A stretch of 43,591 nt of DNA from Clostridiales bacterium (GTDB taxonomy: Bacteria > Bacillota > Clostridia > Saccharofermentanales > Saccharofermentanaceae). The stretch covers positions 1-43,591 of the forward strand of contig JAFWFV010000031.1 of assembly GCA_017515465.1 (NCBI GenBank), in the 5' to 3' direction. Each line of letters starts with the position of its first letter. Positions within the stretch are counted from its first letter, which is position 1. Under the pieces are notes generated by a model that saw only the letters and a program-made list of their open reading frames with translations, searched no databases and was not told the origin of the DNA. Made by a program: the position numbers and the translations under genes. Below are positions 15,830-26,558 of this stretch, piece after piece.

Positions 15830-16333
15830 ATGAATACGCTCGATATCATATCGGTCAACATATGGCAGATAATAATATCCCTGTGTAATCTCACCATCCT
15901 GTTCTTAATGTTCAAGAGGTTTCTCTTTAAGCCGGTCAAGAAGATGATCGCAGACAGGGAGGCTCTCGCACAGAAGAAGCTCGATGAGGCCCGCGATGAG
16001 ATGCAGAAGGCTTCTGACGAGCGCCTGAAGTGGGAATCACGCATGCTCCAGGCTGAGGAAGAAGCCGGAGACATCGTCAAGAAGGCCACCATCAAGGCTG
16101 ACAAGCAGAGCAAGATCATCATCAAGACAGCCAAGGAAAGAGCTGACAGCATCGTGGATCAGGCCAGATTCGAGGCAGAGCTGGAGTACAAGAATTCAGC
16201 CTCCGAGATGAAGCATGAGATCATCGACCTGTCATCCATGCTCGCAGGCAAGATGCTGAACAGGGAGATCAACGAGGAAGATCACAAGGAACTGATCAAC
16301 GATTTTATCGACCAGATAGGACAGAATAGGTAA
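15830..16333 (+). CDS. atpF: ATP synthase F0 subunit b
   Basis: A 167-aa stator subunit with one N-terminal membrane helix (about residues 8-28) and a long, highly charged coiled coil (about 35-140). The length is typical. It links the membrane a subunit to delta and alpha. It begins 18 nt after atpE, with GGCAGG upstream, and ends 2 nt before the atpH ATG. Confidence 0.93.
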   Translation: MNTLDIISVNIWQIIISLCNLTILFLMFKRFLFKPVKKMIADREALAQKKLDEARDEMQKASDERLKWESRMLQAEEEAGDIVKKATIKADKQSKIIIKTAKERADSIVDQARFEAELEYKNSASEMKHEIIDLSSMLAGKMLNREINEEDHKELINDFIDQIGQNR

Positions 16334-16335
16334 GA

Positions 16336-16866
16336 ATGAACGGCAGAGGCAGAGAATACGCATCGGCTCTGATGGAGATAGCATTATCCGAGAACATAAA
16401 GGACGAGATGTACGGTTCACTCAATACCGTCAAGACCGCCCTGGATGAGAATCCGGAGTATCAGGAACTCCTGGTATCTCCCGCCATTCCGTCTGAGGAG
16501 AGGATAGAGCTCGTCACGAAGGCTTTCGAGGGGCAGGTACATAAATATGTCCTCTCCCTCATGTGCGTCCTCACGGGCAAGGGTCACATATCCGATTTCC
16601 CCGAGGCATTCTCCTCTTTCGAAGAGATGTATCTGGAGATGTCCAGGCGGACGGAAGCCGTAGTCTATACTGCCGTGGAACTGTCTGAGGATCAGAGGAA
16701 GGATCTTAAGGCCGCTCTGGAAAAGAGATTCGGCAAGGAGATCGATATCGAGTTTAAAGTCAACGCTAACCTCATCGGAGGCGTCGTTGTCGAGATGGAC
16801 GGCATGAGGATCGACTACAGCCTCAAGCGCCGCCTTAAAGAAATAAAGGAAGTGATGGAGCAATGA
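16336..16866 (+). CDS. atpH: ATP synthase F1 subunit delta
   Basis: A 176-aa subunit with an N-terminal helical bundle (about 1-105) and a C-terminal part ending in the family pattern [23 protein letters not shown]. It caps alpha and binds subunit b in the peripheral stalk. It overlaps atpA by 4 nt (ATGA), so translation of the two is coupled. Confidence 0.93.
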   Translation: MNGRGREYASALMEIALSENIKDEMYGSLNTVKTALDENPEYQELLVSPAIPSEERIELVTKAFEGQVHKYVLSLMCVLTGKGHISDFPEAFSSFEEMYLEMSRRTEAVVYTAVELSEDQRKDLKAALEKRFGKEIDIEFKVNANLIGGVVVEMDGMRIDYSLKRRLKEIKEVMEQ

Positions 16867-18362
16867 ATCAGAAACCTGATGTTATCAGCAATATCATAAA
16901 AGAACAGATCAAGAGCTATCACGAGAAGATCGAGATGAGCGAGACTGGAACCGTCGTCGTAGTAGGTGACGGTATCGCCAGCGTATACGGTCTGCGCGAA
17001 TGCATGGCCAGCGAACTCCTGGAGTTCGACGACGGCTCGGTAGGAGTGGCCCAGAACCTGGAGGATGAGACGGTATCAGTCGCCATCCTCTCAGACAAGA
17101 ACGATATCAGGGAAGGCACCATGGTCAAGAGGACCGGCAGGGTATTGTCAGTTCCCGTGGGCGAAGCATTCCTGGGCAGAGTCGTGGATGCATTAGGCAA
17201 CCCCATAGACGGCCTGGGCAGCATTGCCAACTCCGGTATGCGCCCCATCGAATCAGAGGCTCCCGGCATACTCGAGAGGCAGAGCGTCTCCGTCCCCATG
17301 CAGACGGGCATCAAGGCAATCGACTCCATGATCCCCATCGGCAGAGGCCAGAGAGAGCTCATCATCGGCGACCGTCAGACCGGTAAGACCGAGATCGCGG
17401 TAGATACCATCATCAACCAGCGTGACAGCGGCGTCATCTGCATATATGTCTCCATCGGCCAGAAGAGCACATCGGTAGTTGCACTGACACAGGAGCTCAT
17501 CAGGGCAGGCGCCATGGATTACACCATAATCGTTTCCGCATCAGCATCGGAGAGTGCCCCTCTCCAGTATGTTGCCCCCTATGCGGGATGCGCCATGGCT
17601 GAGTATTTCAGGGAACAGGGCAAGGACGTCCTGATCATATACGATGACCTGTCCAAGCACGCCGTGGCATACAGAGCCATGTCCCTCCTGATCAGGAGAC
17701 CTCCGGGAAGAGAAGCTTATCCCGGTGACGTATTCTACCTCCACTCCAGACTGCTGGAGAGAGCTGCATGCGTTGCGCCCGAATTCGGAGGCGGATCCAT
17801 AACGGCCCTGCCCATCATCGAGACACAGGCAGGCGACGTATCTGCATACATACCCACTAACGTAATATCGATCACGGACGGCCAGATCTTCCTGGAGTCA
17901 GAACTGTTCCACGCAGGAATCATGCCGGCCATCAACCCGGGTATCTCCGTAAGCCGTGTAGGCGGTGCCGCACAGCTCAAGGGAATGAAGAAGGTTGCAG
18001 GAACGCTCAAGCTCCTCTACTCACAGTACAGGGAGCTCCAGAGCTTTGCCCAGTTCGGATCGGACCTCGATGCGGACACCAAGGCCAGACTGGCACTGGG
18101 CGAGAGGATCGTGGAAGTCCTCAAGCAGCACCGCAACAGCCCCGTATCCATGGGATGCCAGGTTGCGATAGTCTATGCAGTAATCAACGGTTATCTGGAT
18201 GAGTATCCCGTTAACCGCGTACACGAATACGAGATGAAACTGTACGATAAGCTCAATTCTGATTACCAGTATTTCCTGGAGAGGATCGAGCATAACCAGA
18301 TGGAAGAATTCGATATCGAGACGATCAAGAAAGCTCTCGATGAAGTGAAGGAACTGATGTAA
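16863..18362 (+). CDS. atpA: ATP synthase F1 subunit alpha
   Basis: A 499-aa subunit with an N-terminal beta-barrel, a nucleotide-binding domain with Walker A GDRQTGKT at residues 169-176 and [27 protein letters not shown], and a C-terminal helical domain. The VISVRVGG-type region reads [12 protein letters not shown], which carries the alpha-subunit arginine finger. The length is normal. ATG overlaps atpH by 4 nt, and its TAA shares one base with the atpG start. Confidence 0.97.
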   Translation: MNQKPDVISNIIKEQIKSYHEKIEMSETGTVVVVGDGIASVYGLRECMASELLEFDDGSVGVAQNLEDETVSVAILSDKNDIREGTMVKRTGRVLSVPVGEAFLGRVVDALGNPIDGLGSIANSGMRPIESEAPGILERQSVSVPMQTGIKAIDSMIPIGRGQRELIIGDRQTGKTEIAVDTIINQRDSGVICIYVSIGQKSTSVVALTQELIRAGAMDYTIIVSASASESAPLQYVAPYAGCAMAEYFREQGKDVLIIYDDLSKHAVAYRAMSLLIRRPPGREAYPGDVFYLHSRLLERAACVAPEFGGGSITALPIIETQAGDVSAYIPTNVISITDGQIFLESELFHAGIMPAINPGISVSRVGGAAQLKGMKKVAGTLKLLYSQYRELQSFAQFGSDLDADTKARLALGERIVEVLKQHRNSPVSMGCQVAIVYAVINGYLDEYPVNRVHEYEMKLYDKLNSDYQYFLERIEHNQMEEFDIETIKKALDEVKELM

Positions 18363-19177
18363 TGGGTGCGGATACCAAAAAACTGAGGATCAGGATCAAG
18401 AGTGTGGATTCATCGCTTCATCTGACGAAAGCGATGGGTCTGGTCGCCTCATCCAAGATCCGCCGCGCCAATGAGGAGATGTTCAAGACAAAGGAATTCC
18501 TCAATGCACTGGAGACCATGGTAAAGGAACTGGTCCTGGCTCCGGAATGCAGCAAGAGTCCCTATCTGCGCAGCGCTGAAACAGACATCAATTCAGACAG
18601 GACGAGACTCATAGTCATTGCGGGAGACAGAGGACTGGCAGGCGGATATAACGCCAACATCTTCAGGCTCCTGAGGGAATACGACAAGTGCAGCATCATA
18701 CCTCTGGGCAGGAGAATCTGCGACAGGACGGATTCGGATTTCGTATCATCTGAGACATTCTCATATCGCGATGCCAGAGAGCTTACTGATGAGCTGTGCA
18801 AAGGTTTTGTCAATGAGGAATTTGACCGTCTGGGCATCGTATGCACCAGGTACGTTAACATGATGACCCAGATCGCCGAAGTCAGGTGGATCCTCCCTCT
18901 GACCAGGGATACCGAGGCACATAAGACCGGCATGATCTTCGAACCCGATGAACCCACGGTGCTGAACCATGCCGTTCCCGAATACGTTACTGGAGCGATC
19001 ACAGAAGCAGTTAGAGAAAGCTTTGCCAGCGAGGTGGCAGCCAGGAGGATGGCCATGGATTCCGCAGAGAAGAATGCACAGGCCATGATCGACGATCTGG
19101 AGCTGCAGTACAACCGAGCCAGACAGAGCGCGATAACGCAGGAAATAACAGAGATTGTCGCAGGCAGCGGCAAATAA
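18362..19177 (+). CDS. atpG: ATP synthase F1 subunit gamma
   Basis: A 271-aa rotor shaft. The N-terminal helix (DTKKLRIRIKSVDSSLHLTK) and C-terminal helix (MAMDSAEKNAQAMIDDLELQ, then RQSAITQEITEIV) form the coiled coil expected within the alpha/beta ring, around a central domain with VIAGDRGLAGGYN. The start codon overlaps the atpA stop by 1 nt. It is slightly shorter than the E. coli protein (287 aa), mainly in the central domain. Confidence 0.95.
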   Translation: MGADTKKLRIRIKSVDSSLHLTKAMGLVASSKIRRANEEMFKTKEFLNALETMVKELVLAPECSKSPYLRSAETDINSDRTRLIVIAGDRGLAGGYNANIFRLLREYDKCSIIPLGRRICDRTDSDFVSSETFSYRDARELTDELCKGFVNEEFDRLGIVCTRYVNMMTQIAEVRWILPLTRDTEAHKTGMIFEPDEPTVLNHAVPEYVTGAITEAVRESFASEVAARRMAMDSAEKNAQAMIDDLELQYNRARQSAITQEITEIVAGSGK

Positions 19178-19184
19178 CACATAA

Positions 19185-20850
<1,666 letters not shown>

Positions 20851-20854
<4 letters not shown>

Positions 20855-22029
20855 AGGGGTCTGATCTTCCTCTTTTTCAGTTCCTTCTTGCGGTCATACA
20901 TCAGTTCATCAGCACGGACAAACACATCATCATAACCCGAGTCCTTGCCGGGGTAGTATACGCTGATTCCGGCGGATACTACGACACCGCCGTTCCTGAT
21001 ATTATTCTCTATCTGTTCATTGAAAGATCTGTAGAGGCTGTCCCTGTTCCTGAAATCCTCGTTCATCAGGCATGCAACGAATTCATCACCGCCTATCCTG
21101 AACACGGGACTGTGATCGAAAGTCCTGCATATCAGTTCGCATCCCTCTCTGATATACCTGTCGCCTGCGTCATGTCCGTCGGTGTCATTTACCTTCTTAA
21201 GGTCATTGAGGTCAAATACTATGACCGCAAACTCGCTGAGCTGTCCGTCCCGGATGCTGTTGCCGATCATTTTCTTATACTCGGTATAGGCAGCATTATT
21301 CCTGACATTGGTGAGAGAGTCCTTATATGCCACCGTCATGATGGAGCCCAGCTTACGGCTGGATTCAATCCTCTCCCCTACCACGACAAATGAATTGATC
21401 ATGCAGGTAGCTATGAGATTGCCGACCGCATAGAAAGGCATCATAGGATAATGTGCCTGAAGCAGTATGAAAACGGACATTATGAGTCCTGATATTCCGA
21501 TGGCCAGGTGAGGATACCTGCTGTTCCCCTTGAGCCTGGCAGCCGTAAGCAGCGTATCTATGGCTATTACGGCAAACAGTACCAGCTGGACATATAAGAT
21601 CACGTATCTTGCCGGTCTGGCAATGTATTCACCATCCTTGGAAAAGAAGAACATGACCGGATAAAAGAAGTTGACGATGATGACCAATATCTCCGTGCCC
21701 AGGATTACCAGCCCGGTGGTATTCAGTGCCCTGGTCCAGAACTGATTCTGGTTGAGGAATACGGCGATATATCTGACCCATGTCAGGACGCACAGACCCA
21801 TCGCCACAAAGTACAGCACCGTATCAGCATATACGAGCGGCACTATCCCTATATCCATCAGGATGCCCCAGAAGCTGTCAGCGGTGTAATAAAGCAGTGA
21901 GGCAAACAGAAATGCCCTGTACGCCGGACTGTGGGCATGACCTTCAGTGCCGTACCTGCCAAACAGCGTGTCGGCATTGATTATCATAAGTAGTACTATG
22001 GCCAGCATTCCTATGCTCGAATAATACAT
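20851..22029 (-). CDS. membrane-bound GGDEF diguanylate cyclase
   Basis: A 392-aa protein with about seven or eight predicted membrane segments in residues 5-225, followed by a GGDEF domain (about 235-388). The active-site motif is intact as RIGGDEFVA, with substrate and metal residues in FDLNDLKKVNDTDGHDAGD. It should make cyclic-di-GMP in response to a membrane signal. No EAL domain is attached. ATG at 22029 has no strong ribosome binding site. It converges on atpC with a 4-nt overlap at the 3' ends, so there is no room for a terminator between them. Confidence 0.9.
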
Positions 22030-22088
22030 ACCGCAGATGATGTCCCTTCAACCCAGAAATGATAAATTTATTTTAGCATAACGATCAA

Positions 22089-22111
22089 CCCCGGGAAACA
22101 CGTTCCCGGGG
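22089..22111 (-). terminator. GC-rich hairpin after the feo operon
   Basis: A 9-bp perfect stem (CCCCGGGAA with TTCCCGGGG) encloses a 5-nt loop, 41 nt past the end of the feo operon. The following bases on the minus strand (TTGATCGTTATG) are only weakly U-rich, so it may be a poor or factor-assisted terminator. Confidence 0.5.
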
Positions 22112-22152
22112 CTGACCGTTTGTATGGCTCATAACTTAATGAAGAATGATTG

Positions 22153-22329
22153 CTATTTCTGATGCTGATGGCACTTGCCGGCCATGGCGCAGTTTGCACA
22201 TCCGCAGTCGCAAGAGGACTTGCCGGCCTTTTTGTCCCTGACCATGCTCCTGACGGCCAGAATGACCGCCAGCAGCACCGCTGTCAGGACCAGGATGTTC
22301 GCAATGTTATCTGCCAACCAGCTGATCAT
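22153..22329 (-). CDS. FeoB-associated Cys-rich membrane protein
   Basis: A 58-aa protein with one membrane helix (about residues 10-27) and a Cys/His-rich tail, CDCGCANCAMAGKCHQHQK, typical of the FeoB-associated Cys-rich proteins of Clostridia. ATG at 22329 follows AAAGAGG and overlaps by 4 nt (ATGA) the stop of the reading frame that would complete feoB. It is the last gene of the feo operon. A role in assembling or gating FeoB, or in handling Fe2+ at the inner face, is inferred from family context. Because of the upstream feoB frameshift, its translation may no longer be coupled. Confidence 0.85.
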   Translation of the reverse strand: MISWLADNIANILVLTAVLLAVILAVRSMVRDKKAGKSSCDCGCANCAMAGKCHQHQK

Positions 22330-22465
22330 TTGACTGCCTCTTTCCTTGCAGGTCTGAACAAAAGGAAGCATAACCCGGCAAATACGAGGACTGCTGCTAT
22401 CAGACCGATAACATTGGCACTGCCTGAAAAGAGGGAGCCTATCTGGAAAACTATCAGCGATACGG
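22326..22465 (-). pseudogene. feoB: frameshifted 3' tail of feoB
   Basis: After the TAG that ends the main feoB frame at 22466, the neighbouring frame reads AVSLIVFQIGSLFSGSANVI and GLIAAVLVFAGLCFLLFRPA, the expected final membrane segment and tail of a clostridial FeoB (about 47 residues), ending with TGA at 22326. The TGA overlaps the next gene's ATG. A single missing base between 22466 and 22467 explains the break: with one base restored, GYQCAFA would continue Y-A-V-S-L. Confidence 0.75.
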
Positions 22466-24742
22466 CTATGCAAATGCACACTGATATCCGATGGCAAACC
22501 AAGTCCACTTGCCGCTGTTCATCTCCCTCTTGATGGCACCGATTGCAGCAAAACAAGGAGCGCAAAGGAGATTAAAAATAAGGAACGAGAAACCTGCCAG
22601 AGGTGTGAGGCCTTCGAAGTCGAGGACGCCGAAGACGCCGACTACTTCTTCCTTGGCAACAAGGCCCATGATGGTGGCGATCGTTGCCTTTATATTTGCA
22701 AATCCGAGAGGAGCAAATACCCACTTTAATGCATTACCGATGATACCCAGTACTGATGATTCCAATTCCATGTCGGGATCAAATCCGAATCCGCCTTCCA
22801 TGTTTCCGAATACGGAACCGAACCAGATGAGGATCGAGGAAAGGAGGATGACCGTACCTGCCTTCTTTATGAATGACCAGCCGCGCTCCCACATGGATCT
22901 GAGGAGATTGCCGATCGTGGGAAGGTGATATGCGGGCAGCTCCATAACGAAGGGAGCGGGATCACCTGAGAACATCTTTGTCTTTTTGAGAAGTATACCT
23001 GAAATGATAACGGCAGCTACACCGATGAAATATGCAACAGGTCCGATCCATGCGCCTCTCCATAATGTGTCACGGAAGAGTGCGGCAGTGATCAGTGCGA
23101 TGATGGGGAGCTTGGCTCCGCAAGGTATGAACGTTGTCGTTATGATGGTCATCCTGCGGTCACGCTGGCTCTCGATGGTCCTGGATGCCATGATACCCGG
23201 AACGCCGCATCCTGATGCAACGAGCATCGGGATGAATGATTTGCCGGACAGACCGAATCTCCTGAAGATCCTGTCGAGTACGAAGGCAACACGCGCCATA
23301 TATCCGCATGATTCCAGGAATGCCAGGAGGAAGAACAGCACGAGCATCTGGGGAACGAATCCCAGTACTGCACCGACACCTCCGATGATACCGTCACAAA
23401 CGAGGCCTGTTACGAATTCATTGGCACCGGCCTTTTCCAGTCCTGAAGATGCCAGGTCGGGAATGCTCGGTACAAAGACGCCGCCTTCGACCTCAGCGGG
23501 ATCAGGAGTAGTAAACTCACCTTCCTCATCGAGGGCACCTGATGCCTCGAGGATACCTGCCATATCGAATCCGTTCTCTGCGAATTCATCAGCAAAGAAA
23601 CCGTAGTCTTCTTCGAAAGCGCCGAAATCGGCATCCTCGAAATCACCCTGCAGGTTCTCTGCACCGGCGATGTCTTTCTCAACTGCTGCATCGATAACGG
23701 TTTTGAGATCATCCGTAAATACGGTCTCACCTGCCCATTCATCTACCTGCTCATCGTACTTTGACTGTCCGATGCCGAGTAGGAACCAGCCGTCACCGAA
23801 GAGGTTATCGTTTGTCCAGTCCGTTGCCCATGCACCTACTGTTGACATTGCAATGAGGTACACGAGCCACATTATGACGGCAAAGATCGGGAGCGCCAGG
23901 ATCCTGTTGGTTACGATCCTGTCGATCTTGTCCGATGTTGTTGCCAAAGCCTTGGATTTCTTTTTGTAGCAGCTCTTGATGATGGATGCTATGTAGATAT
24001 ATCTCTCATTTGTGATGATGGATTCCGAATCGTCATCCAGCTCCTTCTCGGCAGCCTGAATATCCTTCTCGATATGTTCCATCTTTTCCTTGGATATGCC
24101 GAGCTTGGCGATCACCTTCTCATCTCTTTCGAAGATCTTGATGGCGTACCATCTCTGTTTATCCTGATCCATATCGTGAATGGCTGCTTCCTCGATGTGT
24201 GCCAGAGCGTGCTCGACTGCACCTGAGAAAACATGTGCAGGTACTGTCTTCGTATTCTTTGCAGCATCGATGGCAGCTTCTGCGGCCTCCATTATTCCCG
24301 TTCCCTTTAATGCTGAAATGGAAACAACTTTGCATCCCATCTGCTCAGAGAGCATCTTGAGGTCGATCTTGTCTCCATTCTTCTCGATGATATCCATCAT
24401 GTTAACGGCCATGACTATGGGAATGCCGAGCTCTGTCAGCTGTGTAGTCAGATAGAGGTTACGCTCCAGATTGGTTCCGTCAACGATGTTGAGGATAGCA
24501 TCGGGCTTTTCATCGATAAGATAATTTCTTGCAACAACTTCCTCCAAAGTATAGGGGGAAAGTGAATATATACCGGGAAGGTCCGTGATGGTCACTCCAT
24601 CGTGCTTCTTGAGCTTGCCTTCCTTCTTTTCTACTGTTACGCCGGGCCAGTTTCCGACAAACTGGTTGGAACCCGTAAGTGCGTTAAATAGTGTTGTCTT
24701 GCCGCAGTTCGGGTTACCTGCCAAAGCGATCTTGATGTCCAT
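22466..24742 (-). CDS. feoB: ferrous iron transporter FeoB, C-terminally truncated by frameshift
   Basis: 758 aa in the main frame. The cytoplasmic G domain carries G1 GNPNCGKTT (9-17), G3 DLPG (54-57), G4 NMMD (114-117) and G5 SALKG (143-147), followed by a helical GDI-like region. The membrane domain begins near 280, with Gate motifs including GVGAVLGFVPQM and SGCGVPGIMASR. An acidic insertion of about 100 residues (about 327-430) is predicted to lie outside the membrane. The frame stops at TAG after GYQCAFA, and the expected last membrane segment continues in another frame. It should import Fe2+; whether the truncated protein works, or the shift is a sequencing error, cannot be told here. 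Confidence 0.93.
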   Translation of the reverse strand: MDIKIALAGNPNCGKTTLFNALTGSNQFVGNWPGVTVEKKEGKLKKHDGVTITDLPGIYSLSPYTLEEVVARNYLIDEKPDAILNIVDGTNLERNLYLTTQLTELGIPIVMAVNMMDIIEKNGDKIDLKMLSEQMGCKVVSISALKGTGIMEAAEAAIDAAKNTKTVPAHVFSGAVEHALAHIEEAAIHDMDQDKQRWYAIKIFERDEKVIAKLGISKEKMEHIEKDIQAAEKELDDDSESIITNERYIYIASIIKSCYKKKSKALATTSDKIDRIVTNRILALPIFAVIMWLVYLIAMSTVGAWATDWTNDNLFGDGWFLLGIGQSKYDEQVDEWAGETVFTDDLKTVIDAAVEKDIAGAENLQGDFEDADFGAFEEDYGFFADEFAENGFDMAGILEASGALDEEGEFTTPDPAEVEGGVFVPSIPDLASSGLEKAGANEFVTGLVCDGIIGGVGAVLGFVPQMLVLFFLLAFLESCGYMARVAFVLDRIFRRFGLSGKSFIPMLVASGCGVPGIMASRTIESQRDRRMTIITTTFIPCGAKLPIIALITAALFRDTLWRGAWIGPVAYFIGVAAVIISGILLKKTKMFSGDPAPFVMELPAYHLPTIGNLLRSMWERGWSFIKKAGTVILLSSILIWFGSVFGNMEGGFGFDPDMELESSVLGIIGNALKWVFAPLGFANIKATIATIMGLVAKEEVVGVFGVLDFEGLTPLAGFSFLIFNLLCAPCFAAIGAIKREMNSGKWTWFAIGYQCAFA

Positions 24743-24776
24743 TTTGTTCTTTATGTTCCTTCCTTAGATTTTTACG

Positions 24777-24998
24777 TTACTCAACTTCGATCATTTCCGC
24801 ATCTGCCTTACGCAGAGACAGTTCATAACCTCTTACCGTGACCTCAACAGGATCTCAGAGAGGAGCTACCTTGCGGATATATACTGATGTTTTCTTCGTA
24901 ATACCCATGTCCATGATGCGCCTCTTGACAGCACCCTCCCCATGGATCCTGACGACCGTTCCGGTGTCGCCTACCTTCAGATCTCTTAATGTCTTCAC
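24777..24998 (-). pseudogene. feoA: second feoA copy with in-frame TGA
   Basis: GTG at 24998 follows AAGGAGG and reads MKTLRDLKVGDTGTVVRIHG and VYIRKVAPL, then TGA at 24855-24857, and continues in the same frame as DPVEVTVRGYELSLRKADAE-MIEVE-TAA. In FeoA the residue at the TGA is a conserved Gly (L-G-D-P), so one G-to-T change, GGA to TGA, explains the interruption. Everything else is intact (73 codons). It is the second gene of the operon, between feoA and feoB. FeoA is an SH3-like cytosolic protein needed for FeoB activity. Confidence 0.85.
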
Positions 24999-25014
24999 TG
25001 CTGTTCCTCCTTGT

Positions 25015-25227
25015 TCATACCATGATCTTTGACGCAAGTTCTTCACTTACGGCAACACGGCTCTCCTTGACCTGGACGATCAGGTTTCCCCCGATCATGC
25101 TGACGATCCTTACTTCGCCGCCGACGTTGAATCCCATGTCTTCCAGGTGCTTTTTGATCTCGGGGCTACCTCCGATCTTTTTGATCATCTGTGGTTCGCC
25201 CACATCCGCTAATCTTAATGGCATCAT
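25015..25227 (-). CDS. feoA: ferrous iron transport protein A (FeoA)
   Basis: A 70-aa SH3-like protein with LRLADVGEPQMIKKIGGSPE, a KKHLEDMGFNVGGEVRIVSM core and VAVSEELASKIMV at the C-terminus, as in clostridial FeoA. ATG at 25227 lies 6 nt after AGGAGGGG. It is the first gene of the feo operon (feoA-feoA2-feoB-Cys-rich protein), driven by the promoter at 25276-25304. Because the second copy is interrupted, this may be the only functional FeoA of the operon. Confidence 0.92.
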   Translation of the reverse strand: MMPLRLADVGEPQMIKKIGGSPEIKKHLEDMGFNVGGEVRIVSMIGGNLIVQVKESRVAVSEELASKIMV

Positions 25228-25250
25228 GTTCCCCTCCTGAACTTGATACT

Positions 25251-25304
25251 AGTTAGCTCTAGCTAACCGAATAGCATTATAGTTAGCTTAATCTAACTTG
25301 TCAA
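25251..25304 (-). promoter_or_regulatory. feo promoter with two DtxR-type operators
   Basis: On the minus strand TTGACA (25299-25304) and TATAAT (25276-25281) are both perfect consensus and 17 nt apart. The whole spacer is the inverted repeat AGTTAG-N6-CTAACT (25281-25298). A second, perfect repeat GTTAGCT-CT-AGCTAAC (25252-25267) lies over the transcript start. Both resemble DtxR/IdeR sites (TTAG...CTAA). Iron-bound repressor would block both RNA polymerase contacts and the start site. Confidence 0.8.
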
Positions 25305-25343
25305 GCAATTTTCTCAAAATGTAGCAAATACAGGCATTTTATG

Positions 25344-25359
25344 GTAAGCTTTGGCTAAC
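25344..25359. promoter_or_regulatory. partial DtxR-type site before the first regulator gene
   Basis: GTAAGCT-TT-GGCTAAC has the form of the repeats in the feo promoter, with 5 of 7 arm positions paired. It lies 24 nt upstream of the regulator gene at 25383, suggesting weak autoregulation. A matching -10 element is not clear. Confidence 0.4.
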
Positions 25360-25382
25360 TCTAACGATGGGAGAAACGGTCA

Positions 25383-25760
25383 ATGACATTACAGGAATCA
25401 GGGGAAATGTATCTCGAGACCATATATGTTCTATCCAGAACATCCAAGCAGATCAGGAGTATAGACGTTGTCAAGCACATGGGTTTTTCCAAACCATCAG
25501 TCAGCCGTGCGGTCGGCCTTCTAAAGAGCGACGGATATATAACAACAGATGAGGCCGGATATTTAAAACTGTCTTCCACGGGCCTTAAGATCGCCAGGAA
25601 GATCTATGAGAGACATCAGGTGCTCACTGAGATGCTGACCTCTCTGGGAGTCGATGAAAAGACAGCATCAGATGATGCCTGCAGGATTGAACACTATATC
25701 AGCGACAGGTCATTCAAGGCGATAAAGAAACACGTAAAGGAAGATCTGACAAAGAGGTGA
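25383..25760 (+). CDS. DtxR-family iron-dependent repressor, copy 1
   Basis: A 125-aa protein with an N-terminal winged helix (recognition region GFSKPSVSRAVGLLKSDGYI) and a DtxR dimerisation and metal-binding domain. The metal residues of DtxR are conserved: M9 (DtxR M10), H78 (H79), and C100, E103, H104 in DACRIEH (C102, E105, H106). M at the first position and Cys at the fourth point to Fe2+ rather than the Mn2+ of MntR. The C-terminal SH3 domain is absent, as in short family members. It is divergent from the feo operon, whose promoter holds matching operators, and is followed after 7 nt by the ZIP transporter gene. Confidence 0.88.
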   Translation: MTLQESGEMYLETIYVLSRTSKQIRSIDVVKHMGFSKPSVSRAVGLLKSDGYITTDEAGYLKLSSTGLKIARKIYERHQVLTEMLTSLGVDEKTASDDACRIEHYISDRSFKAIKKHVKEDLTKR

Positions 25761-25767
25761 TCTCAGG

Positions 25768-26547
25768 ATGAACTGGTCTGTCTTGCAGGGAATACTGATA
25801 CCTTTTGCGGGCACGTCACTGGGTGCTGCCTGTGTATTCTTTCTCAGGGGTTCGATCGGAACAAAGACACAACGTGCACTGACGGGCTTTGCTGCCGGCG
25901 TCATGGTATCGGCATCATTCTTCAGCCTCCTGCTGCCTGCCATAGAACAGAGTTCTTCCATGGGCAGATTAGGCTTTATCCCGGCCTGCATCGGCTTTGC
26001 CATAGGCATGCTGTTCCTGCTGCTCCTGGATAAGCTGATACCTCACGTACACATGGACAAGAGTGAGGAAGGGCCCAGAACAGGTCTTAAGAGGACAACC
26101 AAGCTCATACTTGCGGTTACGCTGCACAACATCCCCGAGGGCATGGCCGTAGGCGTCATATATGCAGGATGGGTCTATGGAAACAGCAATATCTCTCTGG
26201 CAGGGGCACTGGCGCTGTCCATCGGAATAGCGATCCAGAATTTTCCTGAAGGTGCCATCGTATCCATGCCTCTGCGCGCTGAAGGGATGAGCAAGGGCAA
26301 GACATTCATATATGGTGTACTGTCAGGAATCGTGGAACCTATTGGTGCGTTAGCGGTAATACTGGCAGCCGGAATACTGGTGCCCGTAATGCCCTATCTC
26401 CTGAGCTTTGCAGCGGGCGCAATGATATTCGTGGTAGTCGAGGAACTGATCCCGGAGATGAGCGAAGGTGAACACTCCAACATCGGAACTGTCAGTTTTG
26501 CATTGGGATTCGTTCTTATGATGGCTCTGGATATCGGTCTGGGATAA
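25768..26547 (+). CDS. ZIP-family metal transporter
   Basis: A 259-aa membrane protein with eight predicted segments. The metal-binding motifs of segments IV and V are present as HNIPEGMAVG and QNFPEGAIVS, with a further conserved Glu in GIVEPIGAL. A His/Glu-containing loop (LIPHVHMDKSEEG) lies between segments III and IV. ZIP proteins of this ZupT-like group import Zn2+, Fe2+ or Mn2+. Its position 7 nt after a DtxR-like gene and beside feo suggests a role in iron, but specificity is not certain. Its 3' end is 11 nt from the opposing second regulator gene. Confidence 0.9.
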   Translation: MNWSVLQGILIPFAGTSLGAACVFFLRGSIGTKTQRALTGFAAGVMVSASFFSLLLPAIEQSSSMGRLGFIPACIGFAIGMLFLLLLDKLIPHVHMDKSEEGPRTGLKRTTKLILAVTLHNIPEGMAVGVIYAGWVYGNSNISLAGALALSIGIAIQNFPEGAIVSMPLRAEGMSKGKTFIYGVLSGIVEPIGALAVILAAGILVPVMPYLLSFAAGAMIFVVVEELIPEMSEGEHSNIGTVSFALGFVLMMALDIGLG

Positions 26548-26558
26548 ACCGTACCGGA

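Noticed and set aside
24855..24857. TGA recoded as Gly or selenocysteine in feoA
   Set aside because: TGA terminates many intact genes in the window (dnaN, atpI, the response regulator and kinase), so TGA is not Gly. No SECIS-like hairpin is evident after it, and FeoA has Gly here, not Cys or Sec.
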